From the NCBI GenBank assembly GCA_910578335.1, contig CAJTPU010000003.1:1-64000 (forward strand): DNA of 64,000 nucleotides. The letters run 5' to 3'. The notes under the pieces were generated by a model. The model did not search any database and was not told the origin of the DNA. It saw only the letters and a list, made by a program, of their open reading frames with translations. This DNA is from an uncultured Lachnospiraceae bacterium. Its GTDB lineage: Bacteria; Bacillota; Clostridia; Lachnospirales; Lachnospiraceae. This document shows positions 36,200 to 45,203 of this stretch, piece by piece (within the stretch, counting starts at the first letter, position 1; each line of letters opens with the position of its first letter). The position numbers and the translations under genes are program-made.

Positions 36200-37891
36200 T
36201 TATCGTTTCCCACTTCCCCGAAGTTTGAATCTTTGCACCGAAACCTTTAAATCTTCCGCATGGTTCTGCAGCTCCTGCGCCGATGAAGCCGATTCCTCAG
36301 CCGTTGCCGCATTGTTCTGCACTACCTCGGATATCTGGCGCATACCCTCCGTCACCTGTTCAAGCGACTGCGCCTGCTGCTGGGCAGATTCTGCTATCCG
36401 CTCTATCATTTCCGTTGACTGCTGTCCGCTCTTTATCACTTCCATAAGCGCAGCCATCGTGTCCGCTGACAGCGCAGCGCCGCTTTGTACCTGCTTGATG
36501 GACTTTTCTATCAGCTCCGCAATGTTCTTTGCCGATTCCGTACTCTTATTCGCCAGACTCTGTACCTCATCCGCCACAACGGCAAATCCTTTTCCTGCCT
36601 CGCCGGCGCGTGCCGCCTCCACCGAGGCATTCAGCGCAAGAATATTGGTCTGGAACGAGATATCCTCAATCGCCTTTGTAATACCGCCAATTTGACGGGA
36701 AGACATGGAAATGTCGTCTATTGCGGATTTTAACGCTTCCATCTTTTCGTTACATGTCTGCAAATGCCCCATGGCACCCATGGAAGCCTGACGGGCATTG
36801 TCTGCATCGGAAGAAGTATTGCTTACCTGTTTCGATATTTCCTTGATGCTTGCGGACAGCTCCTCAACGGCTGCTGCCTGCTCCACCGTACCGCTGGACA
36901 GCCGCTGCGCGCCTGCCGACACAATATCCGACTGTTCAAATACCTGCTTTGCAGTGAAATCAATCTGGGAAAGCGCATTGTTTAACGAATCCAGTATCTG
37001 CCCCATTGCACGCTGAATCGGTAAAAATTCTCCGCGGTAATCGTCGCCTGTGGTTAAGTTCATATTGCCCTGCGCCATCTGCGTCAGCTTTGCATCTATA
37101 TCACTGATATATTTTTTAAGCTCACGCTTGGTTTCGTGGATAGAATCCACAAGCCGCCCAATCTCGGACGTATCGGAGCGCATTTCAAATTCTGCAGAAA
37201 GATTCCCCTGTGAAATTTTCGTCATTTGATTCTTTATTGATATGACAGGGCGCAAAACCTTTAGCTGTACCATCAGCATATTGCACAACTGTATCACTCC
37301 AACCAATACGAACGCCAGTATCATTTCTATTTTTATGTCATCTGCCTTCTGCTTCAGGCTTTCGACCTTTTCCGATGTCCGCGCATCTAAATCAGCAAGA
37401 AACTGCTCCTTCAAAGCGTTGATTTGTGCAATCGCCTCACTGTATTTGTTCCCATATACATATCCGAGCGCTTCATTCAGCTTTCCGTTTTTCACATTTT
37501 CCATTGCATTCTCTTCGAGCGGAACAAGCTCATTGGAAAGTGCAAACATATCGTCAATCATCTTCTGCTCTTCGGGTGTGATTCCTATCTCCTGCAGGGC
37601 AGCTACTCCTATGTCACGATTTTTCAGATTGTTGATTTCATTCCAGTAATTGTCATAATGCTCCTGATTTCCTGTCGCAGCAAACGCCCTTACTTCATTT
37701 GTCAGATAGGAAGAACCGTTCATGAAACGGTTGGCATTGTAAGTCAGTTCAAATCTCTCTTCATTTGCCTCACTAAGCTGATTGTTTACCCTGCCATAGG
37801 AAAACAATGAAATCACAAGAAAAATCAGTGATATAATGGAAATCCCATTCAAAATCAGGGTAAGCAGTGACTGGCTTATCGTTTTTTTCAT
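36200..37891 (-). CDS. Methyl-accepting chemotaxis protein
   Basis: A 563-residue transmembrane chemoreceptor. An N-terminal membrane helix (about 12-33) and a second one (about 190-210) enclose a helical sensor domain like the four-helix bundle type. A HAMP domain follows (VLRPVISIKNQMTKISQGNL), then the signalling domain whose hairpin tip reads EDISFQTNILALNASVEAARAGE. It ends HAEDLKVSVQRFKL without a CheR-tethering pentapeptide. The ligand is unknown, but it implies a motile cell. Confidence 0.93.
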   Translation of the reverse strand: MKKTISQSLLTLILNGISIISLIFLVISLFSYGRVNNQLSEANEERFELTYNANRFMNGSSYLTNEVRAFAATGNQEHYDNYWNEINNLKNRDIGVAALQEIGITPEEQKMIDDMFALSNELVPLEENAMENVKNGKLNEALGYVYGNKYSEAIAQINALKEQFLADLDARTSEKVESLKQKADDIKIEMILAFVLVGVIQLCNMLMVQLKVLRPVISIKNQMTKISQGNLSAEFEMRSDTSEIGRLVDSIHETKRELKKYISDIDAKLTQMAQGNMNLTTGDDYRGEFLPIQRAMGQILDSLNNALSQIDFTAKQVFEQSDIVSAGAQRLSSGTVEQAAAVEELSASIKEISKQVSNTSSDADNARQASMGAMGHLQTCNEKMEALKSAIDDISMSSRQIGGITKAIEDISFQTNILALNASVEAARAGEAGKGFAVVADEVQSLANKSTESAKNIAELIEKSIKQVQSGAALSADTMAALMEVIKSGQQSTEMIERIAESAQQQAQSLEQVTEGMRQISEVVQNNAATAEESASSAQELQNHAEDLKVSVQRFKLRGSGKR

Positions 37892-38170
37892 TTAATTTAT
37901 ACTCTCCTTCCGATGTCTCCCCTTACTCAAAATACTGTACCGCTGTTTTCTGAAAGGGTAAATTCTTTGGTGCAGTGATTACTTCTAGTGTACCTAAAAT
38001 GCATATTTTTTTCAACATAATTTTCAAAATATTCTGAAAAATTATTTCTTTTGGCACACTGCCCTCCTCACTCCCATATGATAACAATAGAACAAAATGC
38101 GCGCTCGCACGAACACTGCCGTTTCCCGCCAAAAACGCTTAACCGTCAGTGCAAACCGGAAAGGAGCATC

Positions 38171-38428
38171 ATGAATCCTCCCCTGTCCTTATACCATCTT
38201 GCCCCGGGTGAAAGTGCCGTCATAAAAAAATTATACTGCAGCGGCAGTATCCGAAGGCGTCTTCTGGATATCGGCATGACAGAGTTTACAAAAGTTGTCT
38301 GTGTGGGTGCCGCTCCCACAGGAGACCCGAAAGCTTTTCTGATTCGGGGTGCTGTCATTGCCCTCCGCAGAGAAGACAGCATAAACATCTTGATTGAAAA
38401 AAAGGAGAAGCTAAATGGAAGCTGCTAA
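38171..38428 (+). CDS. feoA: Ferrous iron transport protein A
   Basis: An 85-residue SH3-like FeoA: LSLYHLAPGESAVIKKLYCSG, RRRLLDIGMTEFTKVVCVGAAP and FLIRGAVIALRREDSINILIE match the family throughout. It helps FeoB-mediated Fe2+ uptake. The start at 38171 follows AAAGGAGCATC. Its stop overlaps the start of feoB by 14 bases. It remains intact while the feoB partner is interrupted. Confidence 0.92.
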   Translation: MNPPLSLYHLAPGESAVIKKLYCSGSIRRRLLDIGMTEFTKVVCVGAAPTGDPKAFLIRGAVIALRREDSINILIEKKEKLNGSC

Positions 38429-39487
38429 AACTGTAGCCATCGCCGGCAATCCCAACGTGGGAAAAAGTACTTTGTTCAACAGCCTGACCGGTATGCATCA
38501 ACACACCGGCAATTGGGCGGGGAAAACGGTAGCCAATGCGCACGGCTGCTGCCGCACGCCAAACTATACCTGTACGCTTGTCGATATCCCGGGCACCTAT
38601 TCTCTGCTGGCACACTCCCCCGAAGAAGAAATTGCCAGAGATTTTCTTTGTGCCGAAAAAACAGATGCCGTCATCGTCGTGTGTGATGCCACCTGTCTGG
38701 AGAGAAACCTCAATTTGACACTGCAAATTTTAAAAATCAACCCCCATGTAATTCTCTGTGTCAATCTCATGGATGAAGCAGAAAAAAAAGGGATTTCCAT
38801 TGATTTTTCCGTTTTGTCAGAAAGCCTCAAAATCCCCGCAGTCGGAATTTGCGCCCGCAAAAAGAAGGGTATAAAAAACCTTCTCCACACACTAGACGAA
38901 GTACTTTCCTCGACAACAGAAAACAAATCCGGCTCCCATACAGCTTCCCTTACAAAATGCCTTCACGAAGCTGATATCGCCGCGGCAGACGCCGCTAGAA
39001 TAGCAGAAATCAGGCATACCAGCGCCGACAATCTGATAAAAGCCGCGGAATCCATTGCTGCAAAAGCAGTGACGTTTCACAATCCCCGTTACCGCGAAAG
39101 GGACATCCTGCTGGACAAATTCCTGACAAGCCGTCTCACCGGCTACCCCGTCATGATACTTTTGCTGGCTTTCACCTTCTGGCTCACCATTTCCTTTTCC
39201 AATTATCCCTCCGCACTGCTTTCCCGGCTGTTTACAAAACTGGAAGGCGTCTTATCTGCGCTGCTTTTTTCTATTCGGACGCCCTTGTGGCTGCATTACC
39301 TTCTAATCCTTGGCGCCTACAGGGTTCTCACATGGGTGATTGCCGTCATGCTGCCCCCCATGGCTATTTTCTTCCCTCTGTTTACTCTCCTTGAGGACAT
39401 GGGCTACCTGCCGCGCATCGCCTATAATCTGGACCATTGCTTTAAAAAATGCCATGCTTGCGGAAAGCAGGCGCTTACTATGTGTAT
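38415..39487 (+). pseudogene. feoB: feoB 5' part, interrupted by an integrated element
   Basis: The first 357 codons of FeoB, the ferrous iron permease: G1 GNPNVGKST, G3 DIPGTY, G4 NLMDEA and the start of the membrane domain up to GYLPRIAYNLDHCFKKCHACGKQALTMC. The gene breaks at ATGTGTAT (39480-39487). As it stands, the frame continues into the element for 15 codons and stops at 39527. The missing part, beginning with the conserved MGFGCN motif, is at 47262-48113. The insertion looks recent because both halves retain open frames and family motifs. Excision would restore the gene. Confidence 0.9.
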
Positions 39488-39506
39488 AGAGAGTGTATAT
39501 CTGTAT
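39480..39506 (+). other. attL-like junction of the feoB element
   Basis: The left boundary: 8-bp core ATGTGTAT (39480-39487), then 8 bases and the inverted arm TATATCTGTAT (39496-39506). Left of the core is feoB sequence (GGCGCTTACT). Confidence 0.8.
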
Positions 39507-39543
39507 CATATACGTTTTTATGAATAGATGATACTATTACAAA

Positions 39544-39577
39544 AAAACAGCACTTACAACTTGTAAGTGCTGTTTTT
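39544..39577 (-). terminator. Terminator of the four-gene cargo operon
   Basis: AACAGCACTTACAA pairs with TTGTAAGTGCTGTT, with T/A runs on both sides, just after the last gene of the operon. Confidence 0.75.
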
Positions 39578-39586
39578 AATTACATT

Positions 39587-40006
39587 TTATATATGTTTTT
39601 TTGCAATTCTTATTATTATTTTAGCCGCAGAATTACTCACCTCATCACTAATGATAGATATCCCTAATGCAACAATTGCCAAAATATCATTCCCAAATCC
39701 ACAATAAATTTTCAAGTATAACCCACCAAATATAATAAATGCTACCCCAATAACTAAATTGCATATAAAATTAATCCGGCCAATCACTTTATCTTTCTTA
39801 CTTTTATCTGTTGTATATCCAACAATTTCCTTTTTTACTTTCTCAATTGCATTATGTATAAGAATATAAACAACAAACAAAAATGCGAAAGCATTAATAA
39901 ATGCCATGACCAGAAGAATTGTTGCCTCCTCTTTCTCTTCACATGCCGCTCTCACTAAACAGGCCATAAAACATATGGCACTCACAAAAGGTACACTATT
40001 TTTCAT
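39587..40006 (-). CDS. Cargo gene 4: small multi-pass membrane protein, unknown
   Basis: About 139 residues with three or four hydrophobic segments (about 6-22, 30-52, 80-100, 105-125) and a Lys-rich loop. No family recognised. It overlaps the previous gene by 11 bases. In the candidate cargo system it could be a membrane-acting effector or an anchor, which is only a guess. Codon use is AT-rich, unlike the flanking genome. Confidence 0.6.
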   Translation of the reverse strand: MKNSVPFVSAICFMACLVRAACEEKEEATILLVMAFINAFAFLFVVYILIHNAIEKVKKEIVGYTTDKSKKDKVIGRINFICNLVIGVAFIIFGGLYLKIYCGFGNDILAIVALGISIISDEVSNSAAKIIIRIAKKHI

Positions 40007-40463
40007 TTCCGATTGCCTTAATATCATTATATATGATTGCCAAAGAAATATATAATGATTTAATTATAATATCAATAAATTCTTCATCAATTTCTGAAAA
40101 AGAACCGCATACTCTACTATCTATGTATATTAACTGCTTAGGTTTTTCAAATACAACTACTTTTCCAGAATTCAATTTTGCATTAATTTTATTGGCAATT
40201 TCTAAAGCATTTGATTTATTATCTTCTTTAAAACGATAAACATTTCCAATCATTACTGTACATTTAGGATAATTCGTCGAAAAGTACATTAACGCTTCTA
40301 GCATTCCAGTTCCTGTAAGTATATTTGAACCATCAACTTGTATAAAATAATTTAAATCATCATCTTCATAGTTAGCTATTTCATATTTTAAATTCAAATT
40401 ATCAAATATTTTTTCAATGTCTTTTTTTTCAATACTCTTTTTTTCCTTAATGCTGTTTTCCAT
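39996..40463 (-). CDS. Cargo gene 3: YbjN-like protein
   Basis: About 155 residues, soluble, acidic and AT-rich in codon use. The stretch LNLKYEIANYEDDDLNYFIQVDGSN, then EIANKINAKLNSGKVVVFEKPKQLIYIDSRV, resembles YbjN/type III secretion chaperone-like folds, but the similarity is my reading by eye. It overlaps neighbouring genes by 17 bases (start) and 11 bases (end), indicating translational coupling in the operon. Confidence 0.55.
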   Translation of the reverse strand: MENSIKEKKSIEKKDIEKIFDNLNLKYEIANYEDDDLNYFIQVDGSNILTGTGMLEALMYFSTNYPKCTVMIGNVYRFKEDNKSNALEIANKINAKLNSGKVVVFEKPKQLIYIDSRVCGSFSEIDEEFIDIIIKSLYISLAIIYNDIKAIGNEK

Positions 40464-40674
40464 AAAAATATTCCTCGACTGTATGTAATAACATCTTATC
40501 GCTTTCGTTATACAAAAAAACTCTTACCACTTTCTTATCTATACTAAAAACAATATCATCATTTTCAAGAATGCATGTTCTTTCATTGGTCAATACTTCT
40601 TTTAATTTAAACTTTGCAGATATACTTCTTTTATCTAAATCGGGCGGTTTACAAAAAACTAATAATTTATACAT
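40447..40674 (-). CDS. Cargo gene 2: small soluble protein, unknown
   Basis: About 75 residues (MYKLLVFCKPPDLDKRSISAKFKLKEV...), probably alternating strand and helix. Preceded by GGGAGG. It overlaps the first gene by 8 bases and the next by 17 bases. No family recognised. Confidence 0.55.
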   Translation of the reverse strand: MYKLLVFCKPPDLDKRSISAKFKLKEVLTNERTCILENDDIVFSIDKKVVRVFLYNESDKMLLHTVEEYFYGKQH

Positions 40675-40981
40675 AATTGCCCTCCCTTGCCTTAAGAAGT
40701 AGCGTTCTATGTTGGTCATAAAGGTCGTTATATCTGGCGATTTCCTTTAATGTAAGGTCTCCTTTATCGTATTTCAATTTAAATTCATCTAAAAATTCTC
40801 TGTTCTTTGGATTACCTTTTTCATAAATCAGATCAATGATACTAAATATATCAGCTTTATCATGTTCTACATAAAACCGATTCACTAATTTTGTGACTTT
40901 TTCCTCGACAATTGCAGATTCTTTTAGAACATCTTGGACTTCATCTTCATAAGATATCTTTGCTTTTGTATTTTCCCCCAT
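40667..40981 (-). CDS. Cargo gene 1: small helical protein, unknown
   Basis: About 104 residues, charged and helical (EVQDVLKESAIVEEKVTKLVNRFYVEHDKADI), with no recognised family. The start at 40981 is preferred because AAGAGGATAGTG precedes it; an ATG six codons upstream is possible. It heads the four-gene overlapping operon. Confidence 0.55.
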   Translation of the reverse strand: MGENTKAKISYEDEVQDVLKESAIVEEKVTKLVNRFYVEHDKADIFSIIDLIYEKGNPKNREFLDEFKLKYDKGDLTLKEIARYNDLYDQHRTLLLKAREGNYV

Positions 40982-40999
40982 CACTATCCTCTTTGCCAT

Positions 41000-41468
41000 T
41001 TACTAATTCAATACTGACTCGCTAACCCTAAAATTATGTACAATTACAATAATTAATGTACTTCTTCTACTTACATTATAACAGGTCTAAATTAAAAATC
41101 AATGTTTTTCTGTGGATAACTGTGTGGAAAACATGTTTATATCATGTTGATATCATGTTGATAACTATGCGTCACAATACATATTCATCTCAAAACTGCA
41201 AAGTCTACACCCTTCACATCTAATCATCACTTTTTATAAGTGTAAAATATTTATTACATTTTTGCAACCGCTACATGTGGATACAAATACCTGAATAAAC
41301 ACAAAATAACCGCCTCTCAAAATAATATTCCATCACTTCATTTCGCCAGTCGCTCTACCTACATCGTCTCCTTCTCACTATTATTTTTTATTGACAAAGT
41401 ATAACAATAAAAAATCCAGAAACAGGCTTTCTTTTTAAAAACATACATTCCGCTTCTGGCTTTTCCTT
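41000..41468. other. Non-coding AT-rich region of the element
   Basis: No gene is seen. It contains one TGTGGATAA box (41111-41119) and a perfect tandem 11-bp repeat TATCATGTTGA (41140-41161). A weak inverted repeat around 41415-41465 (CCAGAA/TTCTGG) could end the HTH transcript. The repeats could be regulatory or iteron-like; neither is shown. Confidence 0.5.
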
Positions 41469-41684
41469 TTACTTCCTGTCGCTTATCCCCAGCAGGTAAT
41501 CCGAAGATACATCGTACAACTCACACAGCCTGTAGACCATTACTATGGGCATGGCATTTGTTCCCGTCTCATACCTTGAGTATACTCTCTTGTCTATCTG
41601 CAAACTTGCCGCCACCTGTTTCTGCCCGTAGTCATGGTCCTCGCGAAGCTCCCTCATCCTGCGCAGGTATTTTTTACTGTCCAT
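41469..41684 (-). CDS. Small HTH (Xre-type) regulator
   Basis: A 71-residue DNA-binding protein. RRMRELREDHDYGQKQVAASLQIDKRVYSRYETG is a Cro/CI-type helix-turn-helix, and YDVSSDYLLGIS is its typical C-terminal end. The start at 41684 follows AAGAGGTG. Very similar in design to the HTH gene at 45429. Probably a regulator of the element's own genes. Confidence 0.8.
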   Translation of the reverse strand: MDSKKYLRRMRELREDHDYGQKQVAASLQIDKRVYSRYETGTNAMPIVMVYRLCELYDVSSDYLLGISDRK

Positions 41685-42105
41685 TGCCGTAACACCTCTT
41701 TTCTTTTGTTTTGGATGCCCTGATTGTACCATCGTTACTACAGAAAAGAGGATTTTACTACAGAACTGGTATATTTTCCTTGAAACGCTATGGCGGTTAT
41801 GCTTTTTAAACAGCCCTAGCACAAGCAGGTTATACATCTGTGGATTTTTGCCGCCTCCCCCTGCAACAGCGCCTTCCACATCCTCCCCCCAGCCGTCACT
41901 TCCCCGTCAGCCTTCCGATACCCCGGCACCTGTGTCTGGTACCGGTTCACGGCAGCCTCAAACAGCAGTCCCGCCATGTTAATAACGGTGATAAAATGTA
42001 AGAAAAAGGCGTTTAAATTTTGTAAGTTTTTCAATGTATCTTAGGATGTGATATACTCTTATAAATACGTTATTGGAGTGATTAACAAATGAAGGAAGCT
42101 TATGG
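41685..42105. other. Intergenic/degenerate stretch of the element
   Basis: A minus-strand open frame at 41816-42034 (72 codons, including AAVNRYQTQVPGYRKADGEV) reads like a coding fragment but lacks a good ribosome site and I cannot assign it. The rest shows no support for a gene. Confidence 0.35.
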
Positions 42106-42372
42106 ATGGAAATTAGAAACGAACGCAAAAAAGGATTAAGCTATATAGAAATAACAAGAAAACACCACATTGATACCTGAACAGCTAAAAAATATGCGGA
42201 ATCTGACACAAAACCAGTATATACACTCACAGCACAAAAACCTTCTAAACTGTATCCCTATAAACATCTGATGGATAAAATAAATTTAAGAAAAGTGGAA
42301 AAAGACTGCCTCATCAGCTATGCCGGTAACAAGTATTCCGTTCCGGCAGAATACGTTGCTATCTTGCAGTAA
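42106..42372 (+). pseudogene. istA: istA remnant (IS21 family transposase)
   Basis: An IS21-type IstA fragment. The frame reads MEIRNERKKGLSYIEITRKHHIDT (the N-terminal HTH), then an in-frame stop, then TAKKYAESDTKPVYTLT, and continues directly into the C-terminal LRKVEKDCLISYAGNKYSVPAEYV. The long catalytic middle is missing, so an internal deletion plus a nonsense change leave it dead. Confidence 0.75.
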
Positions 42373-42382
42373 AAATACTCTG

Positions 42383-43104
42383 ATGCTCCTTGACAACTAT
42401 CTGGAAAAAGCGATTCATGACAAAACAGGCATTGTTGAAATTCTGGATTATTTACTGGCTGGAGAAGCAAAAACAAAGAAAAACAGAGCCGTTGAAAACC
42501 AAATCAAAATGTCAGGTTTTCCTTACAGAAAAACTTTGGAGCAGTTTGACTTTGACTTTCAGCCAAGCCTCAACAAAGAACAAATTATGGAACTGGCAAC
42601 CATGCGTTTTGTTGAAAATAAAGAGAATATAGTTTTTTTAAGAACACTGGGCGTAGGGAAAACCCATCTTGCAGTTTCCCTTGGAATGATAGAAGCACAG
42701 CACAGATATTCAACCTATTATAGTCATAACCTGATAACACAGTTGAATAAAGCCCATTACGAAAACAGGCTGCAGGAGAGACTTATAAATTATGCAGAGT
42801 ATAAAGTATTGATTGTTGATGAAATAGGATACCTTCCTATGGGCATACAGGGGCTAATTTATTCTTTCATCTGACAGCCAAGAGATATGAAAAGAATACA
42901 ACAATTTCCACTTCGCATAAAGCCTTTTCATCATGGAATAAAGTGTTTTCAGACATAACGATTGCTTCTGCAATCTTAGACAGGATACTGCATCACTGCC
43001 AGGTCATCAGCATAAAGGGAGAAAGCTACCGGCTAAAGGAACGAAAGGAGATGATATCCAACACCAGCACGATTGTAAATACATTATTTGAGGCAGGCAA
43101 TTAG
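42383..43104 (+). pseudogene. istB: istB remnant (IS21 ATPase), frameshifted
   Basis: IstB, the ATP-dependent helper of IstA. Residues LLDNYLEKAIHDKTG onward match the family; the Walker A is degenerate (TLGVGKTH), the Walker B is VLIVDEIGYLP. A frameshift near 42857 ends the first frame at 42874; the rest of the protein (ANLFFHLTAKRYEKNTT to TLFEAGN) continues in another frame to 43104. Confidence 0.85.
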
Positions 43105-43182
43105 TTTTTTTGCCTTAAACATACAAAATTTAAACGCCAAAAACATGCAAAATCAAAATGTCATTGGCAATCTTTATTTTTA

Positions 43183-43245
43183 CGCACAAATTTTCAAGAT
43201 TGTGCGTGTTTTAACTTGTAAAAAACAAAATCGTTATGTTATAAT
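43183..43245 (+). promoter_or_regulatory. AbiE promoter with upstream inverted repeat
   Basis: TTGTAA (43216-43221), an 18-base spacer and TATAAT (43240-43245). Upstream is a perfect inverted repeat CGCACAA (43183-43189)/TTGTGCG (43200-43206). AbiEi antitoxins are known to autorepress by binding inverted repeats, so this is a likely operator. Confidence 0.6.
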
Positions 43246-43305
43246 AAATTCGCACACAGAAGAAAGAAAACTGTGCTTGAATTATTTGATAAAGCAGGTG
43301 AACGA

Positions 43306-43911
43306 ATGGATAATCAAAAACTTGCCAAAGAAGTGATTACAGCAAAAGGTGGAATCGCAAAATCGGCTGATTTTGTTGCTGCCGGAATGCGGTCTGCGGA
43401 TGTTGTTAATTTGTGTAATGGCGGTTTTCTTGAACGTGTCAGACACGGTTATTACCGCCTTGCAGATATACAGGAAATATCAGAAGCCCGGCTCATCTCC
43501 ACGCTCATTCCGAAAGGAATTGTCTGTGTAGAATCAGCTTTGTTTCACTATGGATATAGTGACTTTACCCCAAGAAAGTGGTCGATAGCCGTTCCACGTT
43601 CCATGTCAAGAACGAAACTTAAAGTAGACGAGCTATCGCTTCAAGCCTATTATATGCCGCCGGAGCTTTATGAGTTGGGTAAAACGGCAGGTGATTTTGA
43701 CGGTGTTACTCTGTCAATTTACGACCGTGAACGCACAATTTGCGATTGCTTTAAATACCGTTCCAGACTTGATAATGAAATGTTTGCCAAGGCGCTTAAT
43801 GCCTATGCGAATGATACGAATAAAAATCTGCAAAATCTTTCCGCATATGCTAAAAAACTTAGGGTTTATAAAAAAGTTACAGAACTGATGGAGGTGCTGC
43901 TCAATGGCTGA
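43306..43911 (+). CDS. abiEi: AbiEi antitoxin (type IV toxin-antitoxin, abortive infection)
   Basis: A 201-residue AbiEi-like protein. An N-terminal winged-helix region (KEVITAKGGIAKSADFVAAGMRSADVVNLCNGGFLERVRHGYYRLAD) precedes a C-terminal domain (GYSDFTPRKWSIAVPRSMS...DRERTICDCFKYRSRLDNEMFAKALNAY). It represses its own operon and counteracts AbiEii. The start at 43306 after AGGTGA is chosen. It overlaps the toxin gene by 8 bases. Confidence 0.88.
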   Translation: MDNQKLAKEVITAKGGIAKSADFVAAGMRSADVVNLCNGGFLERVRHGYYRLADIQEISEARLISTLIPKGIVCVESALFHYGYSDFTPRKWSIAVPRSMSRTKLKVDELSLQAYYMPPELYELGKTAGDFDGVTLSIYDRERTICDCFKYRSRLDNEMFAKALNAYANDTNKNLQNLSAYAKKLRVYKKVTELMEVLLNG

Positions 43912-44809
43912 TATTGCTGCATCTGTGCTTGCAAGATTGAAAAACAAGGCAAAAGAAAGTGGAAGAAGTTATCAGCTCTGTCTGCAACTCTTTTGCCAAG
44001 AGGAATTCCTGCGCCGACTGGAAAAATCACAATATGCGGAAAATCTTGTGCTGAAAGGCGGATTGTTCATTTATTCTGTTACCGATTTTGACAGCAGAGT
44101 AACGGTAGATGTTGACTTTCTTCTTCGGAAAGTTCCCAACACTCCTGAACAGTTACGGACTGTAATAGAGACAATCATCTCCACGCCTACAGAAAACGAT
44201 TTTGTGACCTTTGAGATTAAAGACATTGCTCCTATTGCTGTTGCAAAGAAGTACGCCGGTATCGGAGTTTCTCTTGTGGCTCGAATTAAAAATACGAAAA
44301 CACCGCTCAGCATTGATTTTGGCGTAGGCGATGTTATTGTACCGAAGCAGGAAAAGCGGGGGATTCCTACTCAGCTTGACGGTTTTACCTCACCGATAGT
44401 AAATACCTACTCTCTTGAGACAACGATAGCCGAAAAGATTGACGCTATCTTAAGCCTTATGGAATTTTCCAGTCGAATGAAAGATTACTACGATATTTAT
44501 TATCTTGCTAATAAATTTGATTTTGACGGAGCGACGCTTACAGAAGCATTGCGAAAAACATTTGAAAATCGTGGACATACCTTTACGACGGGTCAGTTTG
44601 AGCAGGTTATGACTTTTGGCAGCGATGATGCAATGCAAAAGAAATGGAAAGCCTTTGTCCGTAAAATCGACACAAAAACTGATAATTACAATACTGTATT
44701 GAAAACCATAAAAACATTTCTTGGAAAGCCGTTTGCAGCAGCTATTGACGGTGAAAACTTTACAAAGCAATGGTTTGCCGCTGAAAACCAATGGAAGATG
44801 GGAGTGTAA
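43904..44809 (+). CDS. abiEii: AbiEii toxin, nucleotidyltransferase
   Basis: A 301-residue DNA polymerase beta-like nucleotidyltransferase of the AbiEii/AbiGii family. VLKGGLFIYSV is the KGG motif and DSRVTVDVDFLL supplies the metal-binding DxD. A later motif LSIDFGVGDVI and KDYYDIYYLANKFDF are typical. It inhibits growth upon phage infection. A GGAGG site lies within the end of abiEi. Both genes are intact, so the pair could be functional. Confidence 0.9.
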   Translation: MADIAASVLARLKNKAKESGRSYQLCLQLFCQEEFLRRLEKSQYAENLVLKGGLFIYSVTDFDSRVTVDVDFLLRKVPNTPEQLRTVIETIISTPTENDFVTFEIKDIAPIAVAKKYAGIGVSLVARIKNTKTPLSIDFGVGDVIVPKQEKRGIPTQLDGFTSPIVNTYSLETTIAEKIDAILSLMEFSSRMKDYYDIYYLANKFDFDGATLTEALRKTFENRGHTFTTGQFEQVMTFGSDDAMQKKWKAFVRKIDTKTDNYNTVLKTIKTFLGKPFAAAIDGENFTKQWFAAENQWKMGV

Positions 44810-45203
44810 ACAATGCCTAAAATAATGGAAATTATCGAAAAAGAAACCAAAGGAAAGGTTGGTCGAGGGGTTGCGTTCTTCGAGTAGGCGTTTGGCAGGA
44901 ATATTGATGAGTCATGAAAATTCTTTGGATGCCAGAAACTTTTATCATATATCGTAGAATTTACGATGCTGTTCTTCGTAATCGCCTTGCCGATAGATAT
45001 ATTACTGCAACAAAACATGATTGTGATTTGACGAGTGATGGTAGGAAAAATTCAAAGCATTAGCACCTGAAAAGCGTGAAAAAGCAATCATCGCCTTAAA
45101 CAAGTTCAAAGAAGGCGATTTTTATTATTCATTTTTCACACCCATTCAAGTTGGCGTTGACAGTATTTTATGTAACTGCATGGCTTGTCCCTCCGTTAAC
45201 CGC
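44810..45203 (+). pseudogene. Degenerate coding remnant(s) after abiEii
   Basis: Broken frames read like former protein: MKILWMPETFIIYRRIYDAVLRNRLADRY (from 44914), followed after a frameshift near 45045 by KALAPEKREKAIIALNKFKEGDFYYSFFTPI. I cannot assign a family. The sequence changes character near 45178, which looks like a junction with another module. Confidence 0.4.

Noticed and set aside
41816..42034. 72-codon minus-strand ORF in the element
   Set aside because: It reads partly protein-like but has no good ribosome site and no recognised family, so it is noted only as a possible fragment.
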